From Latrodectus hesperus (taxonomy: Eukaryota; Arthropoda; Arachnida; Araneae; Theridiidae), in the NCBI GenBank assembly GCA_037975125.1, contig CM075862.1:64384078-64448077 (forward strand): 64,000 nucleotides of DNA. The letters run 5' to 3'. Each line of letters begins with the position of its first letter. The stretch's first letter is position 1. Of this stretch, positions 23,301-35,521 are shown piece after piece. Position numbers and translations under genes: made by a program. The notes under the pieces are model-generated. The model saw only the letters and a program-made list of their open reading frames with translations, did no database searches and was not told the origin of the DNA.

Positions 23301-25420
23301 AGTTGAAAAATAGTGCTCCACGAATGATCGAAGTGTTTGAAGTGATGTTCTATATTTTGCGCAATGCATTTTAATCCAACTAAGTTCGGAGCACTGACCT
23401 ATCTCATTTTATCTCATCAGATTAAAATAAACAAGCTGTTGAGAAAATAGTGCCTGGTAATTCTAGCATTTCTGAAATGCTGCTTCACTAGATTTGCAAA
23501 GTATGGATGAGTGACAACTATGAAAATAATCTCATCCATATGTTCCCGCTGTTGAAGAACTGGAATAACCTTTGCACAGAAGGCTATAGTGCTTACCGGT
23601 GATCACCGATAACATTACTAAAAGTACCAGTGTCCTCCAAAAAAATATGGGAGTGTGATAAATGTGTTGCTATAAATTCGCCACAACGAACATTGGAGAA
23701 TGAAGTGGTACCAACTGATATGCGATTCGATTTTGTTAAATGTGTTATTTTGTGTACTGACATACTTTCAAATGAAAATGGGTTTCTCTTGTCCACAAAA
23801 TGTTCCACTGTCGTTTATTAATTTTACCAGAAATCTTGTAATAAGTTGCATTACAAGATTTATGGTAATGAGTATGCAACTTCTTTATTGGAAATCTTTT
23901 TAAATGCCATTTTTTAAGTAGTAGTATAAAAGTTTTGAATAAGAAGCACATGCGTATAAAGTTGTATGAAAAATTTACTTTTCAAAACTCCCCTTTTTAA
24001 ACACTTTCCAATAAAGTATGTATAAGATAATTAAGAAAACGTTGAATTATGGGAAATAACCAGGATATATTTTATAAGATAGATTCATTTATTGTGATGA
24101 AACTAAAAAAATTTCAAAATACAGCTTGATGATAGCGGTATTAACACAATTGAAGCTAAAGGTTATTTTGTGCAAACCGCTCTTAGACCCTTAGTAAGGT
24201 TTTAGTTCAAAACTGAAAAATCGTTACAAACTTAAGAAATGAAAAAAAATGCATTTTTTAAAAATATTCATTTTTCAAACTTGCATATAAATTTTCTATT
24301 GTATACTTTGTTTTTAAAGTTATTGTATACTTTGTCAATACACGTTCTTTATTATTTTCTTATTAAATCTCTAGAAAGCTTTAAAGAATGTTTATTCAAC
24401 AGTTTTTTTCAATTGTTTTCAAATTTCACATAATAGTAATAAAATTATAAATAATCAAATAAAGCAAAGAGGTAGGGGGGAAAAATCATTTTTCATAAAA
24501 GATATTCTTATAAGCCCCTATTTTCAAATCGGTGTAGATGAATATAAAGTTATGCCGTTTTAATAACAGTGTCTTGAATTTCATTTTCATAATTCGCTCC
24601 CAACAAATTTTTCGTTCGCTAATTTTAAATAATGCAAGAACATGAAAGAGATGACGTCAATTCTACTTCACACCTTGAAATCTAATTTAACATTTGCTTT
24701 CCCGAGTGATAAACTTCACTCTCCAGCAATCAGCGGTACTTCATTCGAACAGGGTATAACAAATCCCAAAGTTACGTTTTTCCTTGAATTTTACCTACTT
24801 TCAATATAGCAATCAAGTAGAAAAGAAGTATTCCTCTTAGTAAAAAACGATCCGTTTTACTCAGGTATTCTAAATTTCACTTCGCACGACAAACTTTCTA
24901 CTAAACTGAGTTTCCGACTTGTTATGTTCGATGGAACTAGATGACCTTCTTGTGAGTTTCTATGTGTATCGCATTTAAACTTTTTTGTGCTTCTTAGAAA
25001 TGGTGTAGAATTGATTGCTACAACGATGTCGTCCTTTTTCCGATATTTTTAGTCACCAAATTTATATCATACAATTCATGGTTGCGATACTCTTAAACTA
25101 AGTAGCAACTTAGATGAATCTTCAAGGTCCATTATCAAGTTTTTAATGTGCATGTATTTGTTTTCAATGTTTTATGACTAAAATTTTTATAAGATTTAAA
25201 TTTTTATTATATTTATGAATGTAATATCTTTCTAGTAATTAGGCAGTAGTAATTTAATTTGAGGTATATATTGTATAAAATTTGAAAATATTGAAATTTT
25301 TTAAAAATATGCGATATAAATTTTCAAAGAAGCATTTATTGAATATAGAAATTTTTGGATCAAGCCAATTACGGTTAGCGTATCATAAGTTTAAATTTTT
25401 TCTAATTAATCGGATAATCA
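20301..25420. other. Intergenic AT-rich DNA with an unclassified less AT-rich part
   Basis: Bases 20301-22950 are uniformly AT-rich with nothing recognisable. Bases 22950-25250 have higher complexity (for example a palindromic accggtgatcaccgat near 23597, and gacgtca at 22972 and 24654) as expected of decayed repeats, but I found no protein homology, terminal repeats or tRNA boxes. Confidence 0.5.
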
Positions 25421-26510
25421 GGGTGTTTCTAAATGAATATCGGGGTTTTCTACGCTTTGTTGCATTTTTTATGTAAAATTATGTATAATACATGTTATGA
25501 GAGAAAGAGCAACAGCTCTGTTGCTACGCGCATGCGTTCAAAAGGACTAGTTGACAAAAATTGTTGATTGGAAGGTGTTTGTGTTCCACAAAGTTTGTAA
25601 AAACCAAATCTAGTTACTGTGCATTCCAGATTAAGTTTATATGTGATCCCCCTAATGATAACATTTCTAGATAATAAATCAGTTTAAAAATACCGGCTTC
25701 CTCTGTAAAGGGTAGAGTACGGGACGAGACCAATGGTTTCTGAAGAGTTTTTAAGTTAGTGAGTCTCATGCATAGCCCGAAGAAATTAATTCGGAAGGCT
25801 AGTCGTGAATTAGCGATTTCGGTAACGACTGGAGGGTTACAGAAACGTTTATAGCTACGTCCTTATCTTTTGCAATTAATATAAGATCTAAAGCATGCAG
25901 AACCATGATTTATGTACTAACTGCTCATGACGTGTTGCACAATGATTTTCTGGATCGTTTTGTTTTCGATGAGGAATCCCCATTTCACAACAGTGGACAT
26001 TTGAACACACATAATGTGCGCATTTTTGGCTCAGAAAATGTTCACGAGATGATACAATTGCAAAGAGTCTCCCTTAAAATGTTTTTCACGGCTTATCTTG
26101 GCGGAAAGTTTATGATCCTTTTTGTTATCCGCGACCATTGGATTAGTCGCGAAAGGTCCAAGACAGCTTGTTTCACATGGCCTCCACGCTCATCTAATCT
26201 AACGCAATGCTATTTCTATCTGTGGAAGTTCATAAAAGATCGTGTGTATGTGTATATTACCTTACTTGATCTTAAGAAATAGGATTGAGGCAGCTAAGGC
26301 AACAATTAAACCAAACACTAAACGTTTTGGAAGAGAAAACTGGACTGTTGACTCTATTGATGTGTGCCGTATGTTCACATTTAACACTTGTAAGGTTGTA
26401 CATATAACTGAGTTTGTGCTCTTCTAATTTTATGTATAAATTGAATTGTGCATTATAAATACTACAAAGCCTCAAATACCTGATATTTATTTGGAAACAT
26501 TCTGTGTTTT
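25421..26510 (+). mobile_element. Degenerate mariner/Tc1-superfamily element with about 50-bp TIRs
   Basis: The left end (GTGTTTCTAAATGAATATC... from 25423) matches the complement of the right end (ATGTTTCCAAATAAATATC..., ending near 26508) over about 50 bp, including GCTTTGT-G-ATTT. Between them lies a broken transposase on the + strand. At 1.09 kb it is shorter than an intact element, consistent with internal deletions. Confidence 0.8.
25775..26400 (+). pseudogene. Mariner-like transposase pseudogene
   Basis: Pieces in order are RKLIRKASRELAISVTT (helix-turn-helix region), FLDRFVFDEESPFHNSGHLN then THNVRIFGSENVH (first catalytic Asp region, as in FSDEATFH-SG-VNRHNVRIWG), WPPRSSNLTQCYFYLWKFIK then DRVYV (third acidic site region), and RNRIEAAKATI near the C-terminus. 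Stops and frame changes separate them, and the segment that should hold the second catalytic Asp is missing. Non-functional. Confidence 0.82.
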
Positions 26511-27755
26511 ACTAGTCATTTAAAAAATTTCAGATTTTTTTCGAAGATTTCATTTTTTGGTACGAATATTTGTTCAAGTTTATGTAAAGAAGAAAACTAG
26601 CAAATCAATAATATTTGCTACACAACTTTTCGCTTTCTTAACGCACATTCCTATTTACATTCTTCTTATAATAGATTATAGCGAGTGGAATATAAGTAAA
26701 GAAGCAAGTAAAATACGACCTCACCCCTTTAATATTTGAATGCGGACAGCTAGGATCATGTGAAAAAGGGTCTAGGTACAGGATAGAAGCTAAGCTACAA
26801 GCGGAGCAAAGAGCAGCACTGGTGTGTTGCGCGTTGTTTCGGAAGTTTTTCTTTTCGATACTTTGCGAATTGCGGTAAAAAAAAGTTAACTGAAAAACTG
26901 TACGGATGGCTCATGTTGAGTTCGGTGTAATGTCCATTGATTTGTGGACAATTTATCTTCAACATTATTATGCCAAGTAGCTCTCTCATCAAAAGGATAT
27001 TTCCATCTTCAGCAAAATTTGTAACTATATTGATATAGCAATGACTAAATATTCCTAATGGCAATTATTTGCTCTATCTTACTCACGGCGAGTTGTAACC
27101 CTTGGAGTTCTTATAGAAGCTAGTGCGCATTCTTATCTTAGCATGCCTATGCGCACAGTGGTATATACCCTATAACTTAGTAATTTGTTTTCTATCATAT
27201 TGTGCATTATTTCCAAGATAGAAACACTAATTTCAGAATTTTACAGCAATTGATACAGCAAATCTCGTCTTGTAGCTGGTATGTATTTTCCTATACTTCG
27301 ACACTTTTTTTACATTCATAATTGATACTATCTTATAGTTAAGGAAATGAGAAGATATTCAGGGGTTTTATATATAATACGAAGGGAATTGATTGTGTGT
27401 AATTTGTTTTTTGCTGTGTAAAATATGGAGATCCAGTAGCTCACTAGTTTCACACCACTTAACATTTAAGGCCAGCAAAGTGAAGCATCATTTGTCGCTG
27501 TCAGTGATTGGGAAGGTGACCACACATTTTCCCTCACTAGGCGTTGGAGCTCCGTGGGTAAGGGAAGTATCCACGTTAATCTGGGAGTCCTTCCGCTGGT
27601 CTGGCGTGGATGTGAAGAGGAAGGTGCCATCTTAGTTATGACCTCGTTACATGACGGTGGTTCAAAATTACAAGGCGCTTGGTGATGGGCGATTATTCCT
27701 AACCCGTTAACCTTACGGTACAGTCCGGGGCTCACCTGCACCGCTATGCATGTGT
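26511..27755. other. Intergenic DNA, partly repeat-like
   Basis: Holds no supportable gene. Bases 26740-27180 are less AT-rich with long-ish but unrecognised frames; see the separate entry for 27430-27750. Confidence 0.4.
27430..27750. repeat. GC-richer dispersed repeat (unclassified)
   Basis: This block stands out by composition and encodes VGAPWVREVSTLIWESFRWS followed by GVDVKRKVPS in one frame. I remember similar short peptides recurring as predicted proteins in orb-weaver spider genomes, which suggests a non-coding dispersed repeat. No terminal structure was identified. Confidence 0.35.
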
Positions 27756-28198
27756 AAAATATATAAAGACATAGCTGCTAACTTTACTGATTTTATCGGG
27801 AAACTCCGGATTTTTCATCATTTCTCCCGATTTCCCGATAATGTATGGGAATTACTGATTTTTAGCAATTTCAGTTAAAAGATTTAAAAGCAGCTGGAAT
27901 TTTGCTGGAAAAAGTCTATTGAGTTACTTTAGAAGCTTAAATAGTTAACAGATAGCTCACTAATACAATGATATATATACCGGGTGGCCATAATTAAACT
28001 GACAGTGCTCACAGTGTTCTGTAGCGCGATCTATTTGAGAGAATGACGCCACATTTTGTAGGAAGATATACAAAACGGGGAACAAAGGATTCGGTAAAAA
28101 AACAAATTAGTTCCAAAAGTCACCGATAGGGGAATATTTGGCGTGGTGTAATAGAAAATAGAGTATAAACAAATGCAAATCAATACGGAATTTACCTT

Positions 28199-29557
28199 TT
28201 ATTTTGCATTCAAATGAGGTTCCATGTGGCTGCCGTTGTAGTGGGCCACATAATACATTCTGTGCACAGTATGCACAACAGCAGAAAGTAACATGTCTGC
28301 AGGAATCTCCCGTAAAGTTCGTGATGTGTTATCCTTCAACGTAGCCCGGTCCTGGACCACTCTTTGATAGACATTGGACTTAAGGTAACCTCATAGCCAG
28401 AAGTCACATGTGGTAGGGCGCTCCGTGGCTAAGTGGTCAAAGCATCAGTGCGCTAATCGCTTGAGAGCGTAGGAGTGTGGGTTCGATTCCCATCGTGGTC
28501 CTGGGTGTTTCCTTCGTTATCTTCTGTGGTTGTACATCTGCCAGTGTGCTATTTGTCCTATTATCGACGAAGATTTACAAGCGGATCTTAAGAATCAAGC
28601 ATACAAGTCTAAATATATGTAATGTAATAAATGTAAATGCACATGTGGTAAGAACAGACGACCGAGGTGACCATGCAGTTGGAAAGTAGGGGCTAATCAG
28701 TTTCTGTTTTGGATTTTTGTCGTAGCATCTGTTGCACCCATAGAACAACGTGTGGAGGGGCTCCATCTTGCATGAAAATGATTTCCCCCAGGCATTGTCT
28801 TTGCTGAAGTGCCGGAATGACAAAGCTGGTCAACATGTGGCGATATTTCTCTCTGGTAACAGAACAGGTTTCCGGTCCTGTCAGGGTAATGTTCTCATAG
28901 AAGAATGGACCTACGTATAAATTCCGCTGTGAACCCACACCAAACAGTTACCTTTGGTGAATGTAAGGGAATTGCTGTAATTGCATGTGGTGGTATGTCA
29001 TCCCAAATTCGGCAGTTCTGGGTATTCACAGTTCCATTCAGGTAAAAGTGGGCCTCGTCTTCCCATAAGATTTTCCACGGCCAAGCATCATCCACCTCCA
29101 TTCTGGCAAGAAAGGTGAGAGCAAAAGTCAATCGCTTATCATGGTCGGGGTTTAGTAACTCCTGTATACGGCTGATCTTGTACGGATAGAAGTTGATAAA
29201 TTTTTGTAAGATTTTCCATACCGTACTGTAAGGCATATCCATATTCCGAGTTACTCCACGAGCGATAGAGGTGGCAGCAGTATTGTCTGGTCCTCTTTCG
29301 ACAATCGCCATGGCAACTACTTTGATTGTATCCTGTGGTACAGGTTTTCGTCCTCTGCCTGACTGAGCCTTCAGAGAAGCAGTTTTCTCAAACGTCGCAA
29401 CCATTGCTTTTAGCCCATTAACTGACACAAGACCGTTACCTTTACGCATTTTTTTGTGCGTTCTAAAAGCACGAAGAGCGGCTGACGCAATGCACTGGTT
29501 GAGGTAAAAGAATTTGACCAGTAACGCACGCTGGACTAAAGAAGGAGACATACACAT
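28199..29557 (-). pseudogene. Disrupted DD41D-type transposase
   Basis: The reading starts at Met 29557 and runs 220 codons: an N-terminal helix-turn-helix region (ERGPDNTAATSIARGVTR, MPYSTVWKILQKF), then EDEAHFYLNG with the first Asp and KVTVWCGFTAEF. A frameshift near 28915 leads to VGPFFYENITLTGPETCSV and MQDGAPPH (second Asp). A further frame change gives PYFPTAWSPRS up to the SINE. Beyond the SINE the frame resumes CDFWL-stop-GYLKSNVYQRV, with third Asp in CDF and TGG changed to TGA. The lesions are two frameshifts, one stop and the insertion. It is clearly inactive but complete in outline. Confidence 0.9.
28405..28650 (+). mobile_element. tRNA-derived SINE (family 1), full copy
   Basis: The body 28416-28639 is flanked by CACATGTGGTA at 28405-28415 and 28640-28650. 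The head has an A-box-like TGGCTAAGTGGT and a B-box GGGTTCGATTCCC, like a Ser/Leu tRNA with an extended middle. A family-specific body and a TAA/TGTAA-rich tail follow. A second copy with the same body lies at 61995-62219 on the minus strand. It inserted into the transposase gene of the surrounding DD41D element. Confidence 0.93.
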
Positions 29558-30057
29558 AAACTTTCAATCCGATTGATTCGAAACGTAACACATTGCTTTT
29601 TAAAACCCAAAGCAGCTAGCACTGTAACAATGGATGTAACGTCAAAATTTGAATAAAGAACTACTTCTTCTACTGAGCGTACGTGATATTGCAGATCACG
29701 AGACTTAATCGGTGCTTATGTAGATTTTACGCTTTTTTAAAAGTGTTGCCATATTGCATATCATCCATATACATATACATCAGAAAATGTTGCCATATAC
29801 ATCAGAAAATGTGCATTATAAAAGGTAATTTTATTCCGTATTTGCATTTGTTAACATTCTATTTTCTATTACACGCGCCAAATATTTCCCTAGCGGTGAA
29901 TTTTGGAATTATTTTGTTTTTCCGCGGAATCTTTTGTCTCCCGTCTTGTTTAATTTTCCTACAAAATATGGCGTCATTCTCGCAAATAAATCGCGTTACA
30001 GAACACTGTGAGCACTGTCAGTTTAATTATGGCCACCTGGTATATAAATTGAAATAT

Positions 30058-30122
30058 GTTCCTCTGAGTTTCGAGTCCTCCGTGGGAAGATGACACTGTA
30101 ACCACTAGGCTGCCTAGACTCC
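30058..30122 (-). repeat. tRNA-like SINE head fragment
   Basis: Read on the minus strand it gives AGCCTAGTGGTTACAGTGTC (A-box-like) and, 15 bp on, GGACTCGAAACTC (degenerate B box). It resembles the tRNA-derived head of a SINE without the body. Weak but typical spacing. Confidence 0.4.
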
Positions 30123-30659
30123 TACGAGTTGGCAGTTATATAATCAACATCCAGAGCAGACACCAGGTGCCTATTTACATAAACAGTTCAATAATGAGGA
30201 ATATTACTAGTTATTAGTAGTTTAATTGTGAAAATATTTCCTTTAAACAAAGTATTTGTCATTGAATTAAATTGATTTAGTTCTGTTTTTATGTAATTTT
30301 ATATGTTTAATACTTATAAAAATTGCATTAGTGTAGTAAAAGTTGCTCTATAAAATGAATATTGGGACATAAATGCTGATGTTTATTTTTTTATATGTAG
30401 GGTATATTCTTTAGTCTTTCATAGTTCCTTTATGAGGTTGATGAATGTTTTATTAAAGAATTAAGATTAACACAAAATATTTTAACATAAGTCATTTTCA
30501 AAATGTATAATCTAAAAAGTAAAATTGTCTTTTTGCGGTATTGCCGTTTTAATTATTCTGTTTCAAGCAAAAATGTCGCTAACAGTGTCTCCTGATTTTC
30601 CCCCCTCAAAATCAGTAGAATCTACCGATTTTCTTTTCTCCAAGGTTAGCAAGTATGTA

Positions 30660-33451
30660 AAAGATCTGAGAATCGCTACGCGAAAAGCTTGAGATTCAAT
30701 TCGAAAGACCCTTCTCCAGATGTTAGAGAATTAAAAATAGTTCTAATATATTCGAAACATTTATGCATTTTTAATTCTTTTAATATGTTTCTAAAATTTG
30801 CTTGCGATTAAAATATTTATAAAAATAGTTTAGTGAAAATGTTTCTTAAATAAATGTGAATGGCGAATGCTTTAAAAGAACTTAGAATAAGTAAACGGAT
30901 TTTTTTCATGTTATCGTATAGGACCAATTATTATATCAGATCCAATTTGATCAGGAAAGTTTTGAGGAAAAAAAATGCTTGTTTTAGCAAATTTTGATCA
31001 AAATCGTTAAAAGTATATTTCAAAGAGAAGCGACGAAATGAAAACAGAATTCGTTTTTGTGTTTCCACATTTTATCAGAAGCAATTCATATAAAATTGCT
31101 TTTTCCGTGAAATTTAGTCTCTAATTTCATTGAAGTTTATTTAATAAGTAAAACCGATTTAAAATGAGACTTGCCATTGGAAAATTCTGTATAAGCGAAT
31201 TTATATAGTTTCTTTACAAAGGCGAAGAAATATTTATTCAATTTGTGAAGCGGAATGGAAAATTATTCACAGTATTCGAAGCGAATGAAAACTGGTAACT
31301 GGAACAGTTCATTTATGATATCTTCTAAAAATTCTTCAGAAAGACTCCCACTTTTCGATTTGAATAAGCTTAAATTTGAATAACAAAGTGCTTAAATTTA
31401 TCACATATATTTATTTGTATTTGAAGGGAGAAATATATATCAATATATAACTAAATATGCAAATATTCTTCGAACTCGCCAAAAGTGCTTGTTCTTATAT
31501 AATTTAAAATTATTCATGGTTTCATATATATCTCGCAGGATAATATCTCTTGCAAATTTAATTTCTTCTCTTTTTACGGTTAATAAAAAAAATGATCATT
31601 ATTTTAATATTTCTTTTTTGACATCTATGCTTTAGGAAATATGTTTGAAAAAAATATTAGGTTAAATTTCAGTATTAACATAATTTAAATTTCCTGTTGT
31701 AAATACCTATTTAATCTATTATTGAGCAAGTGTTTTCGAAATGGTTGGAAAAATAATTTATAATATTGTGTTGAATTTGAATAACGTATCACACACACAC
31801 ATTTATTTATAAATAAATTGGCTTAAACTTTAATTTTCATAATTCAAAAATATGTATATGAAATATTTGCGGGAATCTTTTGTATATTTTGTTTAAAAAG
31901 CAAAAGATGAGTTATATATTTTTTACACTAATAAATCTTTAATTAAAATGGTAAAAAGTATAAATATAAAAAACATGTTTCATAGTTCAATTTTCAAAAA
32001 CAAGTTTTTACTAAATAGATTTCATTAGAAATAGAAATATGAAACTAAAAAATGAATTATTTTATTTCCTGTCCTTTGATCTGAATAATGTACTCACTCT
32101 AACTATTCTTCTTGTTCTAACATATTGATAAGGAATGTTCTCTGTATTTCATTTTAAGCGATATCTTTTTATAACCAGTATAAAATTAGGTGAAAATATC
32201 GTTCATAATACATCTTCATTTTATCCTCAAAAGTTACTTCTTTCATAAAATTACTCATATTTATAGTAAAAGCAAAGTATTATGTTCAATATTTCACACT
32301 CAAAAATGTAAGGATCTATATTAGATTGGTAATAGAATTGTATTAGTTGATAGTAATAATATGGGCGTTATGCCTCATTGATTAAAAAGTGTTTCGCAAA
32401 AAGTGAAATGTTCAACAGAAAGGAAATTTAATTGCTGTGTTGGTACATTAAATAAACATCACCATAAAATCATTTGAGTATTGCGTTTTTCTTCTGCAAC
32501 CAAAGGAAGTTGACAAGATTTCCCATGCATTTTATCTGTATACAAAGAGGTTTTCATTATTTGCATCAGCATAAGATATGCATACACAGAGAGAAACAAA
32601 GTATACACAGCTACATAATCATTAACGCAATTGATAAATAGTAGAGTTCATTCTTATAAAAGTGCTTCAGAAGAATAAAAATAAATTATAGTTATATGTG
32701 AAAAATCTACGAAGTAAAGTGTAAAACATTATGCACACACACACAGTATCTACAAGGAAAATTTTTTCAACACTGATTCCAATTTGCGTTACAGACTGGA
32801 AGACAACAGAAAGACTACAATCTTACTAGTTACACGGAAAACCAAATACGTTACAAACAAAAATGCTATTTAAGAAATGAATAATCACGTTGACATTAAT
32901 TGAAACGTCAACATTTAAATAAATTTTGCCATAAAACGCTAAAAAAGGAATTTTGTTTGAGAATTGTATACTAGACTGTGTGTCTAAACTAATGAAAATT
33001 ACATGTAGCAAAACAAGTTTTTTAAAAGTCTTAAGCAATTTTGATTTATTCCTATTGATTTTGGTTTTCCAAATAATAATTTTCACGTTTATCACTAAAT
33101 ACTTTAAAATCATTAATTGAGTTTTAAAACAATGGAAGTCTTGGGCAAACTCGAGAATATCCACTCCCAGAAATACAGCGCTAGTAGATCATAATGAGCT
33201 TTATTTATCTTTTATTCTTACTATTTATAATTTATGACATTTGTCATATGGAACGTAAGCTTATTAAGAATATTAAAATAAAGAAGAGAAAGAGTGTTCT
33301 TTGCAACACTATTATTCTAACGAGAACCACCAATCTGTTGGTAGGGGTCTGTCAGTAGTCCACATATTTCACATTTACCGATTCAATATTTCAACGGTTC
33401 CGACTATGAATTTTAATGTATATTGAAGAAATTTTGAGGCATTTCAATTTA
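30660..33451. other. Featureless AT-rich intergenic DNA
   Basis: I see no coding homology, tRNA boxes or terminal repeats, apart from short (CA)n runs near 31793 and 32738. Confidence 0.6.
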
Positions 33452-34851
33452 CACTCATGCCCATAAATTAAGGATAATTTAGAATCACACAGAAATTGAA
33501 CTCTAAAATAAAAATTTCACATGTAGAATTATCACACACATCTTGAAGAATAATATGCAAGTTACTAGAAACTACCTGATGGCGCCGATAGTACGTCACA
33601 ATGACGAAAGTGTAAGAAAGGGGTATATAAGGAATGGTTGCAAAGAAGTAAAACTGTTCACAAGCGCTTTAAAAGCCTTTCAGTGCAATAACCGCATAGT
33701 TATGGCACAAAGGAAGCATTTGGATGATGTTTTACGTAGTAGAATTATCACCCGTCTGCAATGTGGACGTATCGTACGAGGAACTTGGAATCATCCAGAG
33801 TGTCATCTCCAGGCTTTGGCAACGGTTCTCAGATGATGGTTATGTGAGTAGACGTACAGTACAGTTCGCCCCCGAGTTACAACGCCGAATGAGGACCGGT
33901 ACTTGACAGTTACTGCCAGAAGAAACGGACAGAGGACAGTATGAGACCTGCCTCGTCAGCTCTCTTCAGCTACAGGTTCAAGGCAGACCGTGTACAGACG
34001 CTTAGGGCACATTGGTCTATATGCTCGTAGGCCTGTCAGATGTGTTCCACTTACCACAACTCACTGTCGCCGGCGGCTAACTTGGAGTAGAGAGCCTGCA
34101 TTGAGAACACACCGCAACAGTGGTCTTGTGTGATGTTTTCCGACGAGTCTTTCTGTCTGATTCTCACCGGATTGCTCGTTTGGGGAGGAATTATTCTGGT
34201 TTCCAGAACTAACCTGCATCTTCAGAATGTAACAATGACAGGCCACATCTATCGGGTTGTCATTCTGGAACAACATGTACATTTGTTTCGGGGCGCCATG
34301 GGTGCAGAATTTCTGTTTTTGGATGACAACGCCAGTCCTCACCCAGCAAACATTGTAGAGGAATGCCTTCAATCAGAGGATATCCCCCGTATGGACTGGA
34401 CAACATATTCACCGGACTTGAATCCAATAGAGCATGTGTGGGACATGCATGGCAGACGAATTGAAGGCCGTCAACCTCCTCTCACGTGTCTACCTGAACT
34501 TCGGAGTTTATTGCTTGATATAAGTGGTGTAATATTCCCCAAGATCAGATCGATAATTTGATACTCAGCATGCCTAGGCGTAGTACGGCCTATATTGCAT
34601 CTTCTGGGGGTATACTATGTATCAACCATCATACCAACCATGTTATATTGGTTTTTGTAAATATAATATTTTTTGATATTTGCTCCAGGGAGTAAAAATC
34701 GCAATTTTTATTAATGATGTTAAACATAATGCATCTTTTTTGCTCTTTACCTTTTGTTTAATAAATAGACTTTACAAATAAGTCACATTTGTTTTGCTTC
34801 TGTCTCTTTATTCCCTGAATTTGCATTATCCTTAATTTTTAGACACGAGTG
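33452..34851 (+). mobile_element. Degenerate Tc1-like element, 1.4 kb
   Basis: TA flanks (33450-33451 and 34852-34853) enclose termini CACTCATGCCCATAAATTAA and the complement of CACTCGTGTCTAAAAATTAA, with AAGGATAAT shared just inside. The length is typical for Tc1 elements. The internal transposase on the + strand is broken in many places. Confidence 0.9.
33702..34560 (+). pseudogene. Tc1-like transposase pseudogene
   Basis: The fragments read MAQRKHLDDVLRSRIITRLQ, then CGR, a frame change, YEELGIIQSVISRLWQRFSD (helix-turn-helix), VYRRLGHIGLYARRPVRCVP then LTTTHCRRRLTW, and further on QHIHRT-IQ-SMC, where WPARSPDLNPIEHVW-type sequence is expected: 34399-34443 gives WTTYSPDLNPIEHVW in another frame. 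Numerous stops and shifts. The NPIE motif retains the catalytic Glu of a DD34E transposase. Confidence 0.85.
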
Positions 34852-35454
34852 TAGTTTGAAATGGGAGTAGTAAAATATTCCTGTTTTGTTTTACAACTAA
34901 AAGCATTTTATAATGTGGGAAAGTTATCAATTGCTGAGTCCATACTTTCTTTCAACAGCTAATCACCGTGGAGAAAAATATCGAATGATATCCAGATGGA
35001 AGAGCTAATGCTTCGCAAACAGGAATTTTAAATAATCATTGTTTGTACACAATACTGAGAGTAAATTTATAACTCAGAGGGTTAGTATTCGTTTTGCTTC
35101 ACGTTTTCCAGACCGTTTATTTTTACCAAAGTCTACTATGAAGTGCATAAAAATAATTAAATTGTTCTTAAATATGCTAGGAGTGTTTTAGTAGCGAATA
35201 GTATTGAAGTTTACATTCTTCTTGATAAAATCTAAGGAAAATTGTTATGGTTATCCAAAATATTATAACTATAAATTCAGTTAGAAAACAATTTACTAGT
35301 CATTTTTATCAACATACATTAGTCAGTTTTTAATGTTATAAAGGACGTCATCAGTTCTGATCATTTGTAAGGAAAAAGAAGACGTACCATCTATTATAGA
35401 CAATAGCAACAACAGTTATTTTACAAATAACGTGTCGTTTTAACAGTTACCGAT

Positions 35455-35521
35455 CCACTTCCTTCTGGCGCAGTTTGTCCTTATTTGGACCTTGCGCCAT
35501 AAAACCCAACCAACCAACCAC
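35455..35521 (-). repeat. GGTT-headed dispersed repeat fragment
   Basis: On the minus strand it reads TGGTTGGTTGGTTGGGTTTT, then GGCGCAAGGTCCAAATAAGG and ACAAACTGCGCCAG. The order (TTGG)n, GTTTT, GC-AAGGTCC, AAGA-AA-CTG is shared with the tandem copies at 39354-39840, showing one family. Confidence 0.55.

Larger units (their letters stand above)
27980..30040 (-). mobile_element. DD41D-type Tc1/mariner element with ~217-bp TIRs, interrupted by a SINE
   Basis: The element is flanked by TA (27978-27979 and 30041-30042). Its left end CCGGGTGGCCATAATTAAAC matches the complement of the right end CCAGGTGGCCATAATTAAAC, and similarity continues inward to 28196 and 29824, about 217 bp. The transposase is on the minus strand and broken. 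A 224-bp SINE with its duplication sits inside at 28405-28650. Without it the element would be about 1.8 kb. It is related to the intact element at 42574-44508 by shared transposase motifs. Confidence 0.92.
27756..30652. mobile_element. Possible hAT-like host repeat split by later insertions
   Basis: The flank left of the DD41D element begins near ATAGCTGCTAACTTTACTG (27770) and the flank right of it ends near ccaaggttagcaagtat (30652), whose complement is ATACTTGCTAACCTTGG. GTAAAATAT (27752-27760) and GTAAAAGAT (30652-30661) may be an imperfect duplication. This is a tentative reconstruction from short matches. Confidence 0.28.

Noticed and set aside
28477..28560. Possible functional tRNA gene
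   Set aside because: The A and B boxes belong to a SINE head: the sequence continues into a family body, is duplicated at 61995-62219, and has target duplications; no clean cloverleaf was seen.
29683..30093. 136-codon + strand frame
   Set aside because: It overlaps the right terminal repeat of the DD41D element and its flank; chance reading of repeat DNA.
32826..33164. 112-codon minus-strand frame
   Set aside because: AT-rich composition, no homology or motif, no supporting splice or promoter context.
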